Positions 45,364 through 53,799 of a DNA stretch of 64,000 bases are shown piece by piece. The DNA lies in contig NZ_AP017367.1 of assembly GCF_001548395.1 (NCBI RefSeq), positions 3,385,001-3,449,000 on the forward strand, in the 5' to 3' direction. The position numbers and the translations under genes are program-made. The notes under the pieces are model-generated. The model worked only from the letters and a program-made list of their open reading frames with translations, ran no database searches and was not told the origin of the DNA. The DNA comes from Leptolyngbya sp. O-77. Lineage in GTDB: Bacteria > Cyanobacteriota > Cyanobacteriia > Elainellales > Elainellaceae. Every line of letters begins with the position of its first letter. The stretch's first letter is position 1.

Positions 45364-46731
45364 ATGCTGCGCTCTCTCTCGTCTCTCTGGAATCGTCAGC
45401 CTGCGGAGGGCGGTCGTCTGCCTCGCGGTTCAAACCTTGCCCTGTTTCTCGCCTGTTCTCTGGTGGGGCTAGTGGCGATCGCCGGATGCCGCATTCCCTC
45501 GGAAACGGCGCAGGCGCAGCAGACCCAGCCAGGGCAACCAGGCGGCCCCAGCGGCGGGCGACCGGGCGGCGGGCCGGGTGGGCCGGGGCAAGGCGGCCCG
45601 GCTTCGGTGGAAACGGCGATCGCCCGAACTGGCTCTTTGCAGGAAGCGCCTACCTACACAGGCACAACGCAACCCGTGCGGCAGGCATCGCTGCGATCGC
45701 AGGCAGAGGGACGGCTCCTGGAATTGGGTGTAGACGTGGGCGACTCGGTGCGAGAGGGCGAGGTGGTGGGACGGCTGGATAGTCGGCTGCTGTCGGCAGC
45801 GGTCAACCAGGATCGAGCCGAGCTAGCGGCACTGGAGTCGCAGGTTGCCCAGGCGCAGGCAGAGGTGAGCGATGCCCGCGCTCAGGCGGCTCAGGCCGAG
45901 GTAGAGTTGCAACAGGCCCGGCTAGATAGCGATCGCCTGCAAAAGTTGGCCGCCGAGGGAGCCATTTCCCAGCAGCAAGCAGACCAGGCGAAAACCGCCG
46001 CCCTCTCCGCTGAGCAGGTGTTCCGCTCGGCTCAGGAGCGCATCCGCACCCGCGAACGGGCGGTCGTCGCTGCCCAGCGCCGCGTCCAGGCCCAGCAGGC
46101 CACCGTCGCCGAAACCCGCGAACGCCAGACCTTCAGCCTGCTGACCGCGCCCCTCACGGGCATTGTCCTGGAACGACTGACAGAACCAGGCAACCTGGTG
46201 CAACCGGGCAACGAAGTTCTGAAAGTGGGCGACTTCAGTGCCCTCAAGGTGGCCGTGCAGGTCTCAGAACTTGACCTGGGGCAACTCCAGGTCGGCCAGG
46301 CTGTTGAAGTCCGGCTGGATGCCTTTCCCGACGAAACCTTTGTGGGGCGCGTCAGCCGCATTTCGCCCGCCGCCGACCCCAGTTCTCGACTCGTCCCCGT
46401 TGAGGTCGTCATTCCCAACTCCGGCAGCCGCCGACTGGGGAGCGGTCTGCTGGCGCGGGTGCAGTTTCAGACGGGGCAAGCTGGCCGCGTGGTGATTCCC
46501 GAAGAAGCACTAGAAGCAGGCGGCGAAGGCAACGACTCGGTGCTGTTTGTGGTGCAAGGCGAGGGTGCAGAAGCCAGAGCCGTTGCTCGACCCGTGCAGG
46601 TGGGCGATCGCGCGAACGGTCGCATCGAAATCCTCTCCGGCCTCCAGCCTGGTGAATCCTTTGTCCTCCGCAGCAGCCGCCCCCTAGAAGACGGACAAAC
46701 CGTTCGGCTGAGCATTCTGTCTGAAGGTTGA
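45364..46731 (+). CDS. RND efflux periplasmic adaptor (HlyD/MFP family) lipoprotein
   Basis: 455 aa from ATG 45364 (the frame opens at TTG 45355). A signal peptide ending in lipobox VAIAGC is followed by a Pro/Gly-rich linker (PGGPSGGRPGGGPGGPG), a split biotinyl-lipoyl domain (SQAEGRLLELGVDVGDSVREGEVVGRLD and LTAPLTGIVLERLTEPGNLV), a long coiled-coil hairpin (about 155-255, AELAALESQVAQAQAEV) and beta-barrel (FVGRVSRISPAADP). It bridges the pump to an outer-membrane channel. Pump gene follows after a repeat-filled 212-nt spacer. Confidence 0.92.
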   Translation: MLRSLSSLWNRQPAEGGRLPRGSNLALFLACSLVGLVAIAGCRIPSETAQAQQTQPGQPGGPSGGRPGGGPGGPGQGGPASVETAIARTGSLQEAPTYTGTTQPVRQASLRSQAEGRLLELGVDVGDSVREGEVVGRLDSRLLSAAVNQDRAELAALESQVAQAQAEVSDARAQAAQAEVELQQARLDSDRLQKLAAEGAISQQQADQAKTAALSAEQVFRSAQERIRTRERAVVAAQRRVQAQQATVAETRERQTFSLLTAPLTGIVLERLTEPGNLVQPGNEVLKVGDFSALKVAVQVSELDLGQLQVGQAVEVRLDAFPDETFVGRVSRISPAADPSSRLVPVEVVIPNSGSRRLGSGLLARVQFQTGQAGRVVIPEEALEAGGEGNDSVLFVVQGEGAEARAVARPVQVGDRANGRIEILSGLQPGESFVLRSSRPLEDGQTVRLSILSEG

Positions 46732-46750
46732 AGGGAGGGACGGAAAAAAC

Positions 46751-46889
46751 GAAGAACGAAAAACGAAGAACGAAGAACGGAACTTCTTCTCTCTTCGTTC
46801 TTCTGTCTTCGTTCTTCTGTCTTCGTTCTTCTCTCTTCGTTCTTCTCTCTTCGTTCTTCTCTCTTCGTTCTTCTCTCTTCGTTCTTCTC
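46751..46889 (+). repeat. 14-bp tandem repeat with complementary upstream arm
   Basis: Seven units of TCTTCGTTCTTCT(G/C) at 46792-46889, preceded at 46751-46778 by GAAGAACGAA motifs, which are the exact complement of the unit core. The transcript between adaptor and pump genes could fold in several registers. Confidence 0.9.
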
Positions 46890-46943
46890 TCTTCCCTCAC
46901 TCCACCCCCCCTACACTCTCCCCCTCCCCCCCTCTCTATACCC

Positions 46944-49900
46944 ATGACCTCCCTCAGCACCCTCTCCATCCGCCGCCACATCGGCACGCTCATGCTTACC
47001 CTGACGGCCATCGTCCTGGGAGTTTTCTTCTTGGTGCGGCTGCCGGTGGATTTGCTGCCGTCCATTACCTATCCGCGCATTGGGGTGCGGGTGGATGCGC
47101 CGGGGGTTGCGCCAGAAGTGGCGGTGGACGAGATTACGCGACCGCTAGAGCAGGCATTTTCGGCCACCGATGGCGTGCAGCAAATCTATTCCCAAACGCG
47201 GGAGGGGCAGGTCAGCGTAGACCTTTACTTTCGTCCTGGGGGCAATATCGATCGCGCCTTAAACGACGCAACGGCTTCCTTCAATCGTGCCCGCAGCCGA
47301 TTGCCCAACACGATTCAAGAGCCGCGAATTTTTAAGTTCGACCCGTCCCAGCTTCCGGTGTATGAGTTTGCGCTGACATCCGATTCGCTCCAGTCGGTTG
47401 ATCTGCGCGTGTTTGCCGACGAAGAACTGGCGCGGGAACTGTCGGTGGTGCCGGGGGTGGCCAGTGTGGATGTGTCGGGCGGCGTGCGCGAAGAGGTGCA
47501 GGTGAATGTAGACATCAATCGTCTGCAAGCGCTGGGCGTAGGCTTGACCGATCTGCTCAATACCCTGCGGGGGCGCAATCAGGACGTGTCGGGTGGGCGC
47601 TTGCGAGGCGGGGAAGCAGAAGTGCTGATCCGCACCGTCGGACGGTTCCAGTCGGCAGAGGAACTGCGGAATCTGTCGCTGCCCGTAAACGGGGCCAGCA
47701 GCGCGTCTGGCGGCGAGGTATCGACCAGCAGTTTTCCAGAAGCGCGGCGCGTCTACCTGCGAGATGTGGCGCAGGTGGTGGATGGCACTGAGGAACAGCG
47801 GATTTTTGTGACGTTGAACGGCGACCCGGCGGTCAAGGTTAGCATTCAAAAGCAGCCCGATGCCAATACAGTGTCGGTGGTAGAAGGGGTGAAGCAGCGG
47901 CTAGCAGAATTGGAGCAAGCGGGACTCTTCCCAACGGGCATGGCGGTTCGCACCACGCTGGACGAGTCGCGGTTTATTCGCAACTCGATTTCCAACGTGG
48001 CCATGTCGGGACTAATCGGGGCGCTGCTGGCGGCGATCGCCGTCCTCCTGTTTCTAGGCTCACTCCGCCAAACCCTGATCATCGTATTCGCCATTCCCCT
48101 GGCTACGCTGATTGCAATTTTGCTCATGGGCACTTTTGGGCTGACGCTGAACGTGTTTAGCCTGGGCGGTCTGGCGCTGGGCGTGGGCATTGTGGTAGAC
48201 AACTCCATCGTGATGCTGGAGAGCATCGTGCAGGGCGTAGAGGCCGCCAAGCGTCGCCGCGCCGTAAACAGCATTGAGACTGCTGAATACTCCACGACCG
48301 AGGATGTGGAAATACCAGATGAATCGAACAGCGGCGGGAATGATTACGGTTACAGCAATGGACATAGCAACGGTCACGATTCCGGCAATGGACACGGCAA
48401 TGGCAATGGCAACGGCAATGGCAACGGGAATGGAAGCGGAAATAGCAACGGGAATGGGAATGGCAACGGGATTTATGCCAGCCGTGGACACGACTATGAC
48501 CCCAGCAGCGATGCTGACAATGTGACCCGTGGACGCACAGGCAAACAAGTCAGCGCGACGGCATTTCTCCTGCGCCAGGCGGAACTGGCCAGCCAGCAGC
48601 TAGAGTCGGCGCTGGTCGCGTCTACAACCACCAACCTGGTGTCTGTGTTGCCCTTTTTGCTGATTGGCGGTTTCTTTTCGTTGTTGTTTAGCCAGTTGAT
48701 TCTGACCATTAGCTTTGCGGTGGCAGCTTCGCTGATCGTGGCGCTGACGGTGGTGCCCATGCTGACCTCGCGGCTGCTGGCGGTGCGCTGGTCGAGTCGG
48801 GTGGGCGATTCGGCTCCGCTGCGGGCGTTTCGAGCGCGGCTGGCAGATGCGACCCATACCTATGTGCGGGGGCTATCGTGGGTGCTGCGGCATCGGCTGG
48901 TGGTGATTGGGCTGGCGATCGCCCTGTTTGGCGGTACGAGCTTCTGGATGGCGGGCCAACTTCCGCAGGAGATTTTGCCCCGCATCAACACGGGCCAGGC
49001 CCGGCTCAACGCCCAGTTTGCCCCCGGCACCTCCCTAGCAGACAACCGCCGGGTGATGGAACTGGCCGACCAGATTTTGCTACAACAGCCCGAAGTGGAG
49101 TATCTCTTTTCCACCGCAGGCGGGTCGCTGTTTGGCACAAACACCAACGCCAACCCCCTGCGCGGCTCCAGCACCATTACCCTGAGGCCGGGAACCAATG
49201 TGGCTGAGTTTACTGAGCGGATGACCGCCGAACTGAATCGGCTGAACCTGGTGGGAACGCGCCTGCGGCTGAGTCCAGAATCGGTGCGGGGGTTGATTGT
49301 GAACAACTCGCCCGTGCGCGGGGCCGATGTAGATATCCTGCTCCAGGGGAGTGACACCCGTTCTCTGGAACAGGCGGGACGCGAAGTGCTGGCAGCCTTG
49401 GATTCGCAGGCCCGGCAGGCCCGCTATCGCCCCGATGCAGATCAGGCGCAGCCCGAAATCCAGGTGCGCCCAGACTGGGAGCGAGCTTCGCAGTTGGGCC
49501 TCTCCACCGAAGATATTGGCGACACGATTCAAACCGCCATTACGGGATCAGTGCCCACGCAACTCCAGCGGGGCGATCGCCTGGTAGATATCCGCGTGCA
49601 GCTTGCCGACAATGCCATCCAGCGCCCAGCCCAGCTTGCCCAACTGCCCGTCTTTACGAGCGGTGGTCAGCTTGTGCGGCTGGCCGACGTGGCGCGGATC
49701 GAGGCTGGCGAAGCGCCTGGAGAAATTCAGCGGATCAACCAGCGGCAAATTGTCCAAATCGTAGGCAACCTGGTGGATGGCGCAAACCTCAGCGATGCGA
49801 TCGCCGAGTCAGACGCAATCCTGGCGAGCCTGACGCTGCCCGAAGGCGTGAGCCGCCTGCCCAGCGCCAGTGCCCAAAGCGCCCAGGAAGTCCGCTCGTC

Positions 49901-50465
49901 CCTAATTCTGCTGGGGGGGCTGGCCGCCTTCTTGGTGTTTGTGGTGATGGCGGTGCAATACAACTCGCTGGTTGATCCGCTGGTGATCATGCTGACGGTT
50001 CCCCTGGCGCTGGCGGGGGGCATTTTCGGCCTGTTCCTAACCCAGACGGCGATCGGCGCGACGGTGATCGTGGGCGCTGTGCTGCTGGTGGGCATTGTGG
50101 TCAACAACGCCATCATTCTGGTAGAACTGGCGAATCAAATCCGCGAAGAGCAAGGGTTAGACCACCGCAGCGCCATGCTGCAAGCCGCGCCGCAGCGCCT
50201 CCAGCCCATCCTGATGACCACCATTACCACCGTGCTGGGGATGTTTCCGCTGGCGCTGGGCATTGGCGAAGGGTCAGAATTCCTGCGGCCGCTGGGCATT
50301 GTCGTGTTTTCGGGTCTGTCGCTGGCGACGCTGCTGACGCTGTTTATCATCCCCAGCTTCTACACGCTGCTGCATGAAGTGCCCTGGGCCAAAGGCGCAA
50401 AGCTGGGCGCAAAGCGGCTGCGGCAACTCAGCGGCTCGACTCGCAAGCAGCCGCTGACCAAGTGA
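46944..50465 (+). CDS. RND-family efflux pump (AcrB/HAE1-like)
   Basis: 1173 aa from ATG 46944 (MTSLSTLSIRRHIG); the frame is open to TTG 46728, which overlaps the adaptor stop, but that leader is only translated tandem repeat. Typical RND: N-terminal helix, LLPSITYPRIGVRVDAPGVAPE porter motif, helix-4 GLALGVGIVVDNSIVMLE, helix-10/11 VGIVVNNAIILVELANQ, TTITTVLGMFPLALG. The proton-relay position reads VDN rather than the DD of AcrB. A roughly 90-residue Asn/Gly-rich stretch (48290-48540) enlarges the cytoplasmic loop after helix 4. Exports small hydrophobic or cationic compounds with the adaptor; substrate unknown. Confidence 0.93.
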   Translation: MTSLSTLSIRRHIGTLMLTLTAIVLGVFFLVRLPVDLLPSITYPRIGVRVDAPGVAPEVAVDEITRPLEQAFSATDGVQQIYSQTREGQVSVDLYFRPGGNIDRALNDATASFNRARSRLPNTIQEPRIFKFDPSQLPVYEFALTSDSLQSVDLRVFADEELARELSVVPGVASVDVSGGVREEVQVNVDINRLQALGVGLTDLLNTLRGRNQDVSGGRLRGGEAEVLIRTVGRFQSAEELRNLSLPVNGASSASGGEVSTSSFPEARRVYLRDVAQVVDGTEEQRIFVTLNGDPAVKVSIQKQPDANTVSVVEGVKQRLAELEQAGLFPTGMAVRTTLDESRFIRNSISNVAMSGLIGALLAAIAVLLFLGSLRQTLIIVFAIPLATLIAILLMGTFGLTLNVFSLGGLALGVGIVVDNSIVMLESIVQGVEAAKRRRAVNSIETAEYSTTEDVEIPDESNSGGNDYGYSNGHSNGHDSGNGHGNGNGNGNGNGNGSGNSNGNGNGNGIYASRGHDYDPSSDADNVTRGRTGKQVSATAFLLRQAELASQQLESALVASTTTNLVSVLPFLLIGGFFSLLFSQLILTISFAVAASLIVALTVVPMLTSRLLAVRWSSRVGDSAPLRAFRARLADATHTYVRGLSWVLRHRLVVIGLAIALFGGTSFWMAGQLPQEILPRINTGQARLNAQFAPGTSLADNRRVMELADQILLQQPEVEYLFSTAGGSLFGTNTNANPLRGSSTITLRPGTNVAEFTERMTAELNRLNLVGTRLRLSPESVRGLIVNNSPVRGADVDILLQGSDTRSLEQAGREVLAALDSQARQARYRPDADQAQPEIQVRPDWERASQLGLSTEDIGDTIQTAITGSVPTQLQRGDRLVDIRVQLADNAIQRPAQLAQLPVFTSGGQLVRLADVARIEAGEAPGEIQRINQRQIVQIVGNLVDGANLSDAIAESDAILASLTLPEGVSRLPSASAQSAQEVRSSLILLGGLAAFLVFVVMAVQYNSLVDPLVIMLTVPLALAGGIFGLFLTQTAIGATVIVGAVLLVGIVVNNAIILVELANQIREEQGLDHRSAMLQAAPQRLQPILMTTITTVLGMFPLALGIGEGSEFLRPLGIVVFSGLSLATLLTLFIIPSFYTLLHEVPWAKGAKLGAKRLRQLSGSTRKQPLTK
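48382..48470 (+). repeat. Asn-Gly coding microsatellite
   Basis: GGCAATGGCAAC-type hexamers encode a run of about 15 Gly-Asn dipeptides in the pump's cytoplasmic loop. Such low-complexity tracts often vary in length between strains. Confidence 0.9.
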
Positions 50466-50599
50466 ACGGAGGTTAGGGGTCAGGAGTCAGGGGTTAGGGG
50501 TCAGGCTTCGTGCCCCGAAGCAGCCGGATTCGAGCTACAATTTCGGGACGAATTTGGGTTGCCTGGGGGATCAGTCCAGGTAGCAGAATTGGGGAATCT

Positions 50600-50745
50600 A
50601 TGGGGCGATCGCCCCTCGGTTTTGCCAACTCTGTGGGGAAAGTCCGGTGCAAATCCGGCGCTGTGCCGCAACTGTGAATGAGGGGTTTGAGCCTTGCCGG
50701 AGCGCATTAGGCAAAACCCGCCTCAAAGTCAGAATGCCCGCCCGA
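50600..50745 (+). promoter_or_regulatory. Cobalamin (B12) riboswitch
   Basis: Conserved elements in order: GGGGAAAGTCCGGTG (50632-50648), AAATCCGGCGC, GCCGCAACTGTGA (50665-50677), and the B12-box end AGTCAGAATGCCCGCC (50727-50742). GGTTTTGCC (50618-50626) pairs perfectly with GGCAAAACC (50710-50718). It ends about 45 nt before the probable start codon of the downstream reductase-like gene, so control of that gene by adenosylcobalamin or a related corrinoid is expected. Confidence 0.93.
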
Positions 50746-50788
50746 TGTTGTCCATTGCGATGCCCGCGATGCACGGGTCGAGGTGAGA

Positions 50789-51556
50789 ATGCACAATTTA
50801 GAACGGCGACAGCCTCTTTTGTCGGAGGTTGGTGCGCCTGGGGTTCGTTCGGCGATCGCCCCTGCACCGATTGCTTATCCGGCGATGGATTGCGTGGCTA
50901 CGGTTTTGTGTCATCGATCGCCCTCACGCCCACAATTCAGGCGATTCGCTGCAGCTTGATCAGCAGATTTTCGGTTTTGGCCTGGGCAGTCAGTGTGGCC
51001 CCGATTTCAGCGAGACGGCAAGCAGTTCAGCAAGATTTACTCCATCGCGTCGTCGCCCTCGCGCTGCCCAGAAGTCGAACTGTGCGTGTCGCGGGTGGGC
51101 TGGAGTTCCGCCTATTTACAAGATTTACCCGTTGGCGGGGCGATCGCCCTGCGCGGCCCCTACGGCTTGATGACGCTAGCGCAAGTTCCCGATCGGCCGC
51201 GCCTGTATATTGCCCGAGGGTTCGGGCATTGCCCCGCTAAAAGCCAGATCGACTGGCTCTACGAGGAGAACTTTGACCAACCCGTGTGGCTGGTGCAGGC
51301 GAATCCAGAAACGCCGGACTGTTTGCCCTACGAGGCGTATTGGCAAGCGCTCTCGCAGCAGTGGGCAGCGTTCTGCTATTTACCCACGCGGCCGGCTCAG
51401 ATCTGCCAAACGTTGACCCAGTTGGGCATTGACTGGACTGGGGTGGATGTAGACATTTGCGCGGTGGGCGATCGCCCAGCCCAGCTTCAGGATATAGCGG
51501 TGCTGCTGGGGGCTAAACTAGACCAGGTACGCTCAGAATCGTTTTACGCCTTTTAA
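50789..51556 (+). pseudogene. Ferredoxin-reductase-like flavoprotein, frameshifted, B12-regulated
   Basis: Probable start ATG 50789 (MHNLERRQPLLSEVG) with GAGGTGA just upstream. The frame reads to VATVL near 50906; then the FNR-like strand VSSIALTPTIQAIRCSL is one frame over, and the first frame resumes with ADFRFWPGQSV from about 50963 and runs clean to 51556 (KIYSIASSP FAD motif, ELCVSRVGW, LRGPYG, LYIARGFG, and C-terminal SFYAF). Without the two compensating shifts a stop occurs at 50957. An open frame from GTG 50993 would lack the FAD-binding first strands. The family is FNR/flavin reductase-like; a role in corrinoid or cobalt reduction is inferred only from the riboswitch. Confidence 0.65.
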
Positions 51557-51585
51557 CCGCACTGCTTAGCCGCCTGCATTTTCCC

Positions 51586-52329
51586 ATGACGACTCCGCCC
51601 GGTGACCCGCCCGCCTCAGACGCTTCGCTGCCCAATGCCAGCGAACCCAGCCCAACGGTCACTTCCCCAAGCTCACCCGAAACACTGGTGGGCGATCGCG
51701 CAAACCTGCAAACTCAGCGCAGCGCTGGCTTTTGGAAAACCCAGCGAGAGAATGGGCTGGTTTTGGCGATCGCCCTGGCGCTGGCGCTCGTGATTCGGCT
51801 ATTTGTAGCGGAGCCGAGGTATATCCCATCGGACTCGATGGTGCCGACGCTGCAAGTGGGCGATCGCCTGGTGGTGGAAAAAGTGTCCTATCGGCTGCAT
51901 CCGCCAGAACAGGGCGACATTGTGGTGTTTGACCCGCCCGCCCAGCTTCAGCAGTTGGGCTACACCACCGACCAAGCATTCATCAAGCGCGTCATTGCTC
52001 AGCCAGGACAAACCGTGCAGGTTCACTTGGGCAAGGTCTGGATCGACGGAGAACCCCTGACGGAACCCTACATTGCAGAGCCACCGGGCTACGAAATGCG
52101 TCCTGTGACGGTGCCACCCGGCCATGTCTTCGTCATGGGCGACAACCGCAACAACAGCAACGACTCCCACGTTTGGGGGTTTTTGCCTGTTGAAAACATC
52201 ATCGGCCGCGCCGTGTTCCGCTTTTATCCGATTGCCCGCTTTGGCAAGCTAGAAACTGCTTTTCCAAAAGCAGACACATTAGAGACAGCAACAAGCGAGA
52301 CATCAACAAGCGAAGCCCCAGCCAGTTAG
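51586..52329 (+). CDS. lepB: Signal peptidase I
   Basis: 247 aa. A long polar N-terminal tail rich in Pro/Ser, one membrane helix (NGLVLAIALALALVIRLFV, about 60-80), then the Ser-Lys catalytic boxes: PSDSMVPTL (nucleophile Ser), DIVVFDPP, FIKRVIAQPGQTV (general base Lys) and GDNRNNSNDSHVWGFLP. The C-terminus ends in a Thr/Ser/Ala-rich tail. Cleaves Sec and Tat signal peptides at the plasma or thylakoid membrane. 29 nt after the reductase-like gene. Confidence 0.95.
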   Translation: MTTPPGDPPASDASLPNASEPSPTVTSPSSPETLVGDRANLQTQRSAGFWKTQRENGLVLAIALALALVIRLFVAEPRYIPSDSMVPTLQVGDRLVVEKVSYRLHPPEQGDIVVFDPPAQLQQLGYTTDQAFIKRVIAQPGQTVQVHLGKVWIDGEPLTEPYIAEPPGYEMRPVTVPPGHVFVMGDNRNNSNDSHVWGFLPVENIIGRAVFRFYPIARFGKLETAFPKADTLETATSETSTSEAPAS

Positions 52330-52408
52330 TTGCAGATGCTATCCCTGCCATATCTGCCTTGCTGGAGTGCTTCGCTTATTTCATTCACCTGAATCGCGTC
52401 ACGTAGCT

Positions 52409-52753
52409 CTAGATAACGCCAACCCCTTTGCTGCGGTTGTCTCCATCTTCAGTTAGCTTGCCATCTTCGTCGGTGTCGTTGATCTCGGCAAGTTCCGCCG
52501 CGCGGGCCGCTTCCTCTGCCTCTTCCTTGGCTTTCAAATCACCCGGCACTTCGTAATACATTTCCGGTTCGACCGCAAAGTTATTGATCAAACCTTCGTT
52601 ATCTACGGTGTAGCCGCCTGCGGTGTCGATGTCGCCTTCTGCGGTAGGCGTTTGCTTGTAGGCATCGCCTTCGCGCTCTTTGCGAGCAGCCGTTTCCGCA
52701 GGAATAATGCCGCGATCGTAGGTATCTCGTTCGACTCGTTCGTTCGTTGACAT
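52409..52753 (-). CDS. Conserved cyanobacterial acidic protein, unknown function
   Basis: 114 aa from ATG 52753, chosen for the GGAGG about 12 nt upstream; an extension to 52813 has no RBS. Begins MSTNERVERDTYDRGIIPAETAARKEREGDAYKQTP, rich in Glu/Asp/Lys with a helical Glu/Ala segment (KAKEEAEEAARAAELAEI) and an Asp-rich end with EF-hand-like DTDEDGKLTEDGD. No membrane part. Looks intrinsically disordered; no function is recognised. Confidence 0.75.
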   Translation of the reverse strand: MSTNERVERDTYDRGIIPAETAARKEREGDAYKQTPTAEGDIDTAGGYTVDNEGLINNFAVEPEMYYEVPGDLKAKEEAEEAARAAELAEINDTDEDGKLTEDGDNRSKGVGVI

Positions 52754-52987
52754 AGCACTGTCCTCCAAATATTCCAAACAAGTGTGCAAAAAGGTTTTCA
52801 AGAAGCTTTGCATGGCGATGGAATGGCGATCGCTAAAGCGCTAAAAGCTCTCAGATAACCATTGAAAGCTATCAAAAACTTCTCGAAAAGCTTGAATTAA
52901 AACCAAGCTCAACGGCTCCGCTTGTCTCAGTAAGCTCTGATTCGGTTTTTGCCGAATTCCAATCAAATTCCAGATTAAACTTCTAGA

Positions 52988-53212
52988 CTAAACATGGGGG
53001 TTTGGATCGACTTCGGGCACAACGTCAGGGCGCTCTTTATTTTCCCAACCCGTCGGGCGGCGCGAGTTATACCAGGCAATAGAACCCAAGCCAGCCGCTG
53101 CCAAAAAGCCGACGACAAAGACCGCAGCCAGCGATATGCCCGCCCCATCTTGGGCAGCCGATACAGCAGGTTCAACTAGAAGTAAAGCGTTAATACTCAG
53201 CACGTTCAGCAC
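52988..53212 (-). CDS. Small single-helix thylakoid protein, Psb35-like
   Basis: 74 aa. One hydrophobic helix (ISLAAVFVVGFLAAAGLGSIAWYN) is followed by a conserved-looking tail SRRPTGWENKERPDVVPEVDPN. The tail pattern resembles the small photosystem II assembly protein Psb35 of cyanobacteria (from memory of family traits; not verified). Encoded on the minus strand, 234 nt upstream of the acidic-protein gene in transcription order. Confidence 0.6.
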   Translation of the reverse strand: MLNVLSINALLLVEPAVSAAQDGAGISLAAVFVVGFLAAAGLGSIAWYNSRRPTGWENKERPDVVPEVDPNPHV

Positions 53213-53799
53213 CTCAACTCAGAGATTTTTGATGCGAGATTGAGATACAAAAGCGACCCCAAATTGCCCATAAATAAGAGTTAGTCTAGGGCAGTCCTAA
53301 AAGCTCTAATCGCTGTTTCAATCTTGCTGTATCACAGCATAAATCACTGAGTTTTTGCGGGTATCCCTCACAGGTAATGCTGGGCGATCGCCCTTGGTTA
53401 TAGGTTTGAGAAGGGCTTTTCCATCTACAGGAATATAAAGCACTCGTTTCCTGAGGGTGGGTGCATAGCCTCCTGTGCGATCGCCATAGGTACAGCATTT
53501 TCTTGCGGGGTGAGGCACATGCTGCCCTCACGAGGCAAGGGCTTATTGACCATCCGTGTGCCTCACTAGCTTCAAAAACGCTGTAGCGACATCAAGGCAT
53601 TATAACTGCGGCAATCCCCAGGCTTCTCGCGCTATTCTGGCCTCATCTCGATTTAAGAGAAAAGGAATGCAGTTGAAAGGTTTCTGATGAGCTGCGCCTG
53701 CGAAACACGATTCAACCCCGAAATTTCCATCGCAGGCGGGTAAGTTCTGTCGGAGATGAATAAGACACTAAGGCAAGCTATAGAGATAGCTATAGAAAT
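53213..53799. other. Intergenic region
   Basis: 587 nt between divergent genes. Minus-strand open frames of 66-81 codons exist (53286-53531) but show no RBS, no recognisable motif and poor codon character; treated as non-coding or gene remnant. Two HIP1-type octamers occur. Confidence 0.5.

Noticed and set aside
46792..46889. Tandem array considered as a CRISPR
   Set aside because: Units are contiguous 14-mers without unique spacers, and no cas gene is present.
46728..46943. 72-codon N-terminal extension of the RND pump from TTG 46728
   Set aside because: It only translates the 14-bp tandem array into low-complexity sequence; ATG 46944 begins the conserved pump N-terminus. The open frame itself is mentioned in the repeat finding.
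50600..50745. RNase P RNA (GGGGAAAGTCCGG resembles an rnpB motif)
   Set aside because: The following segments, including GCCGCAACTGTGA and AGTCAGAATGCCCGCC, are those of a cobalamin riboswitch and the length is far too short for rnpB.
53286..53531. Minus-strand small ORFs between the Psb35-like and aspartoacylase genes
   Set aside because: No RBS, Cys/Arg-rich composition, no motif; two overlapping frames compete.
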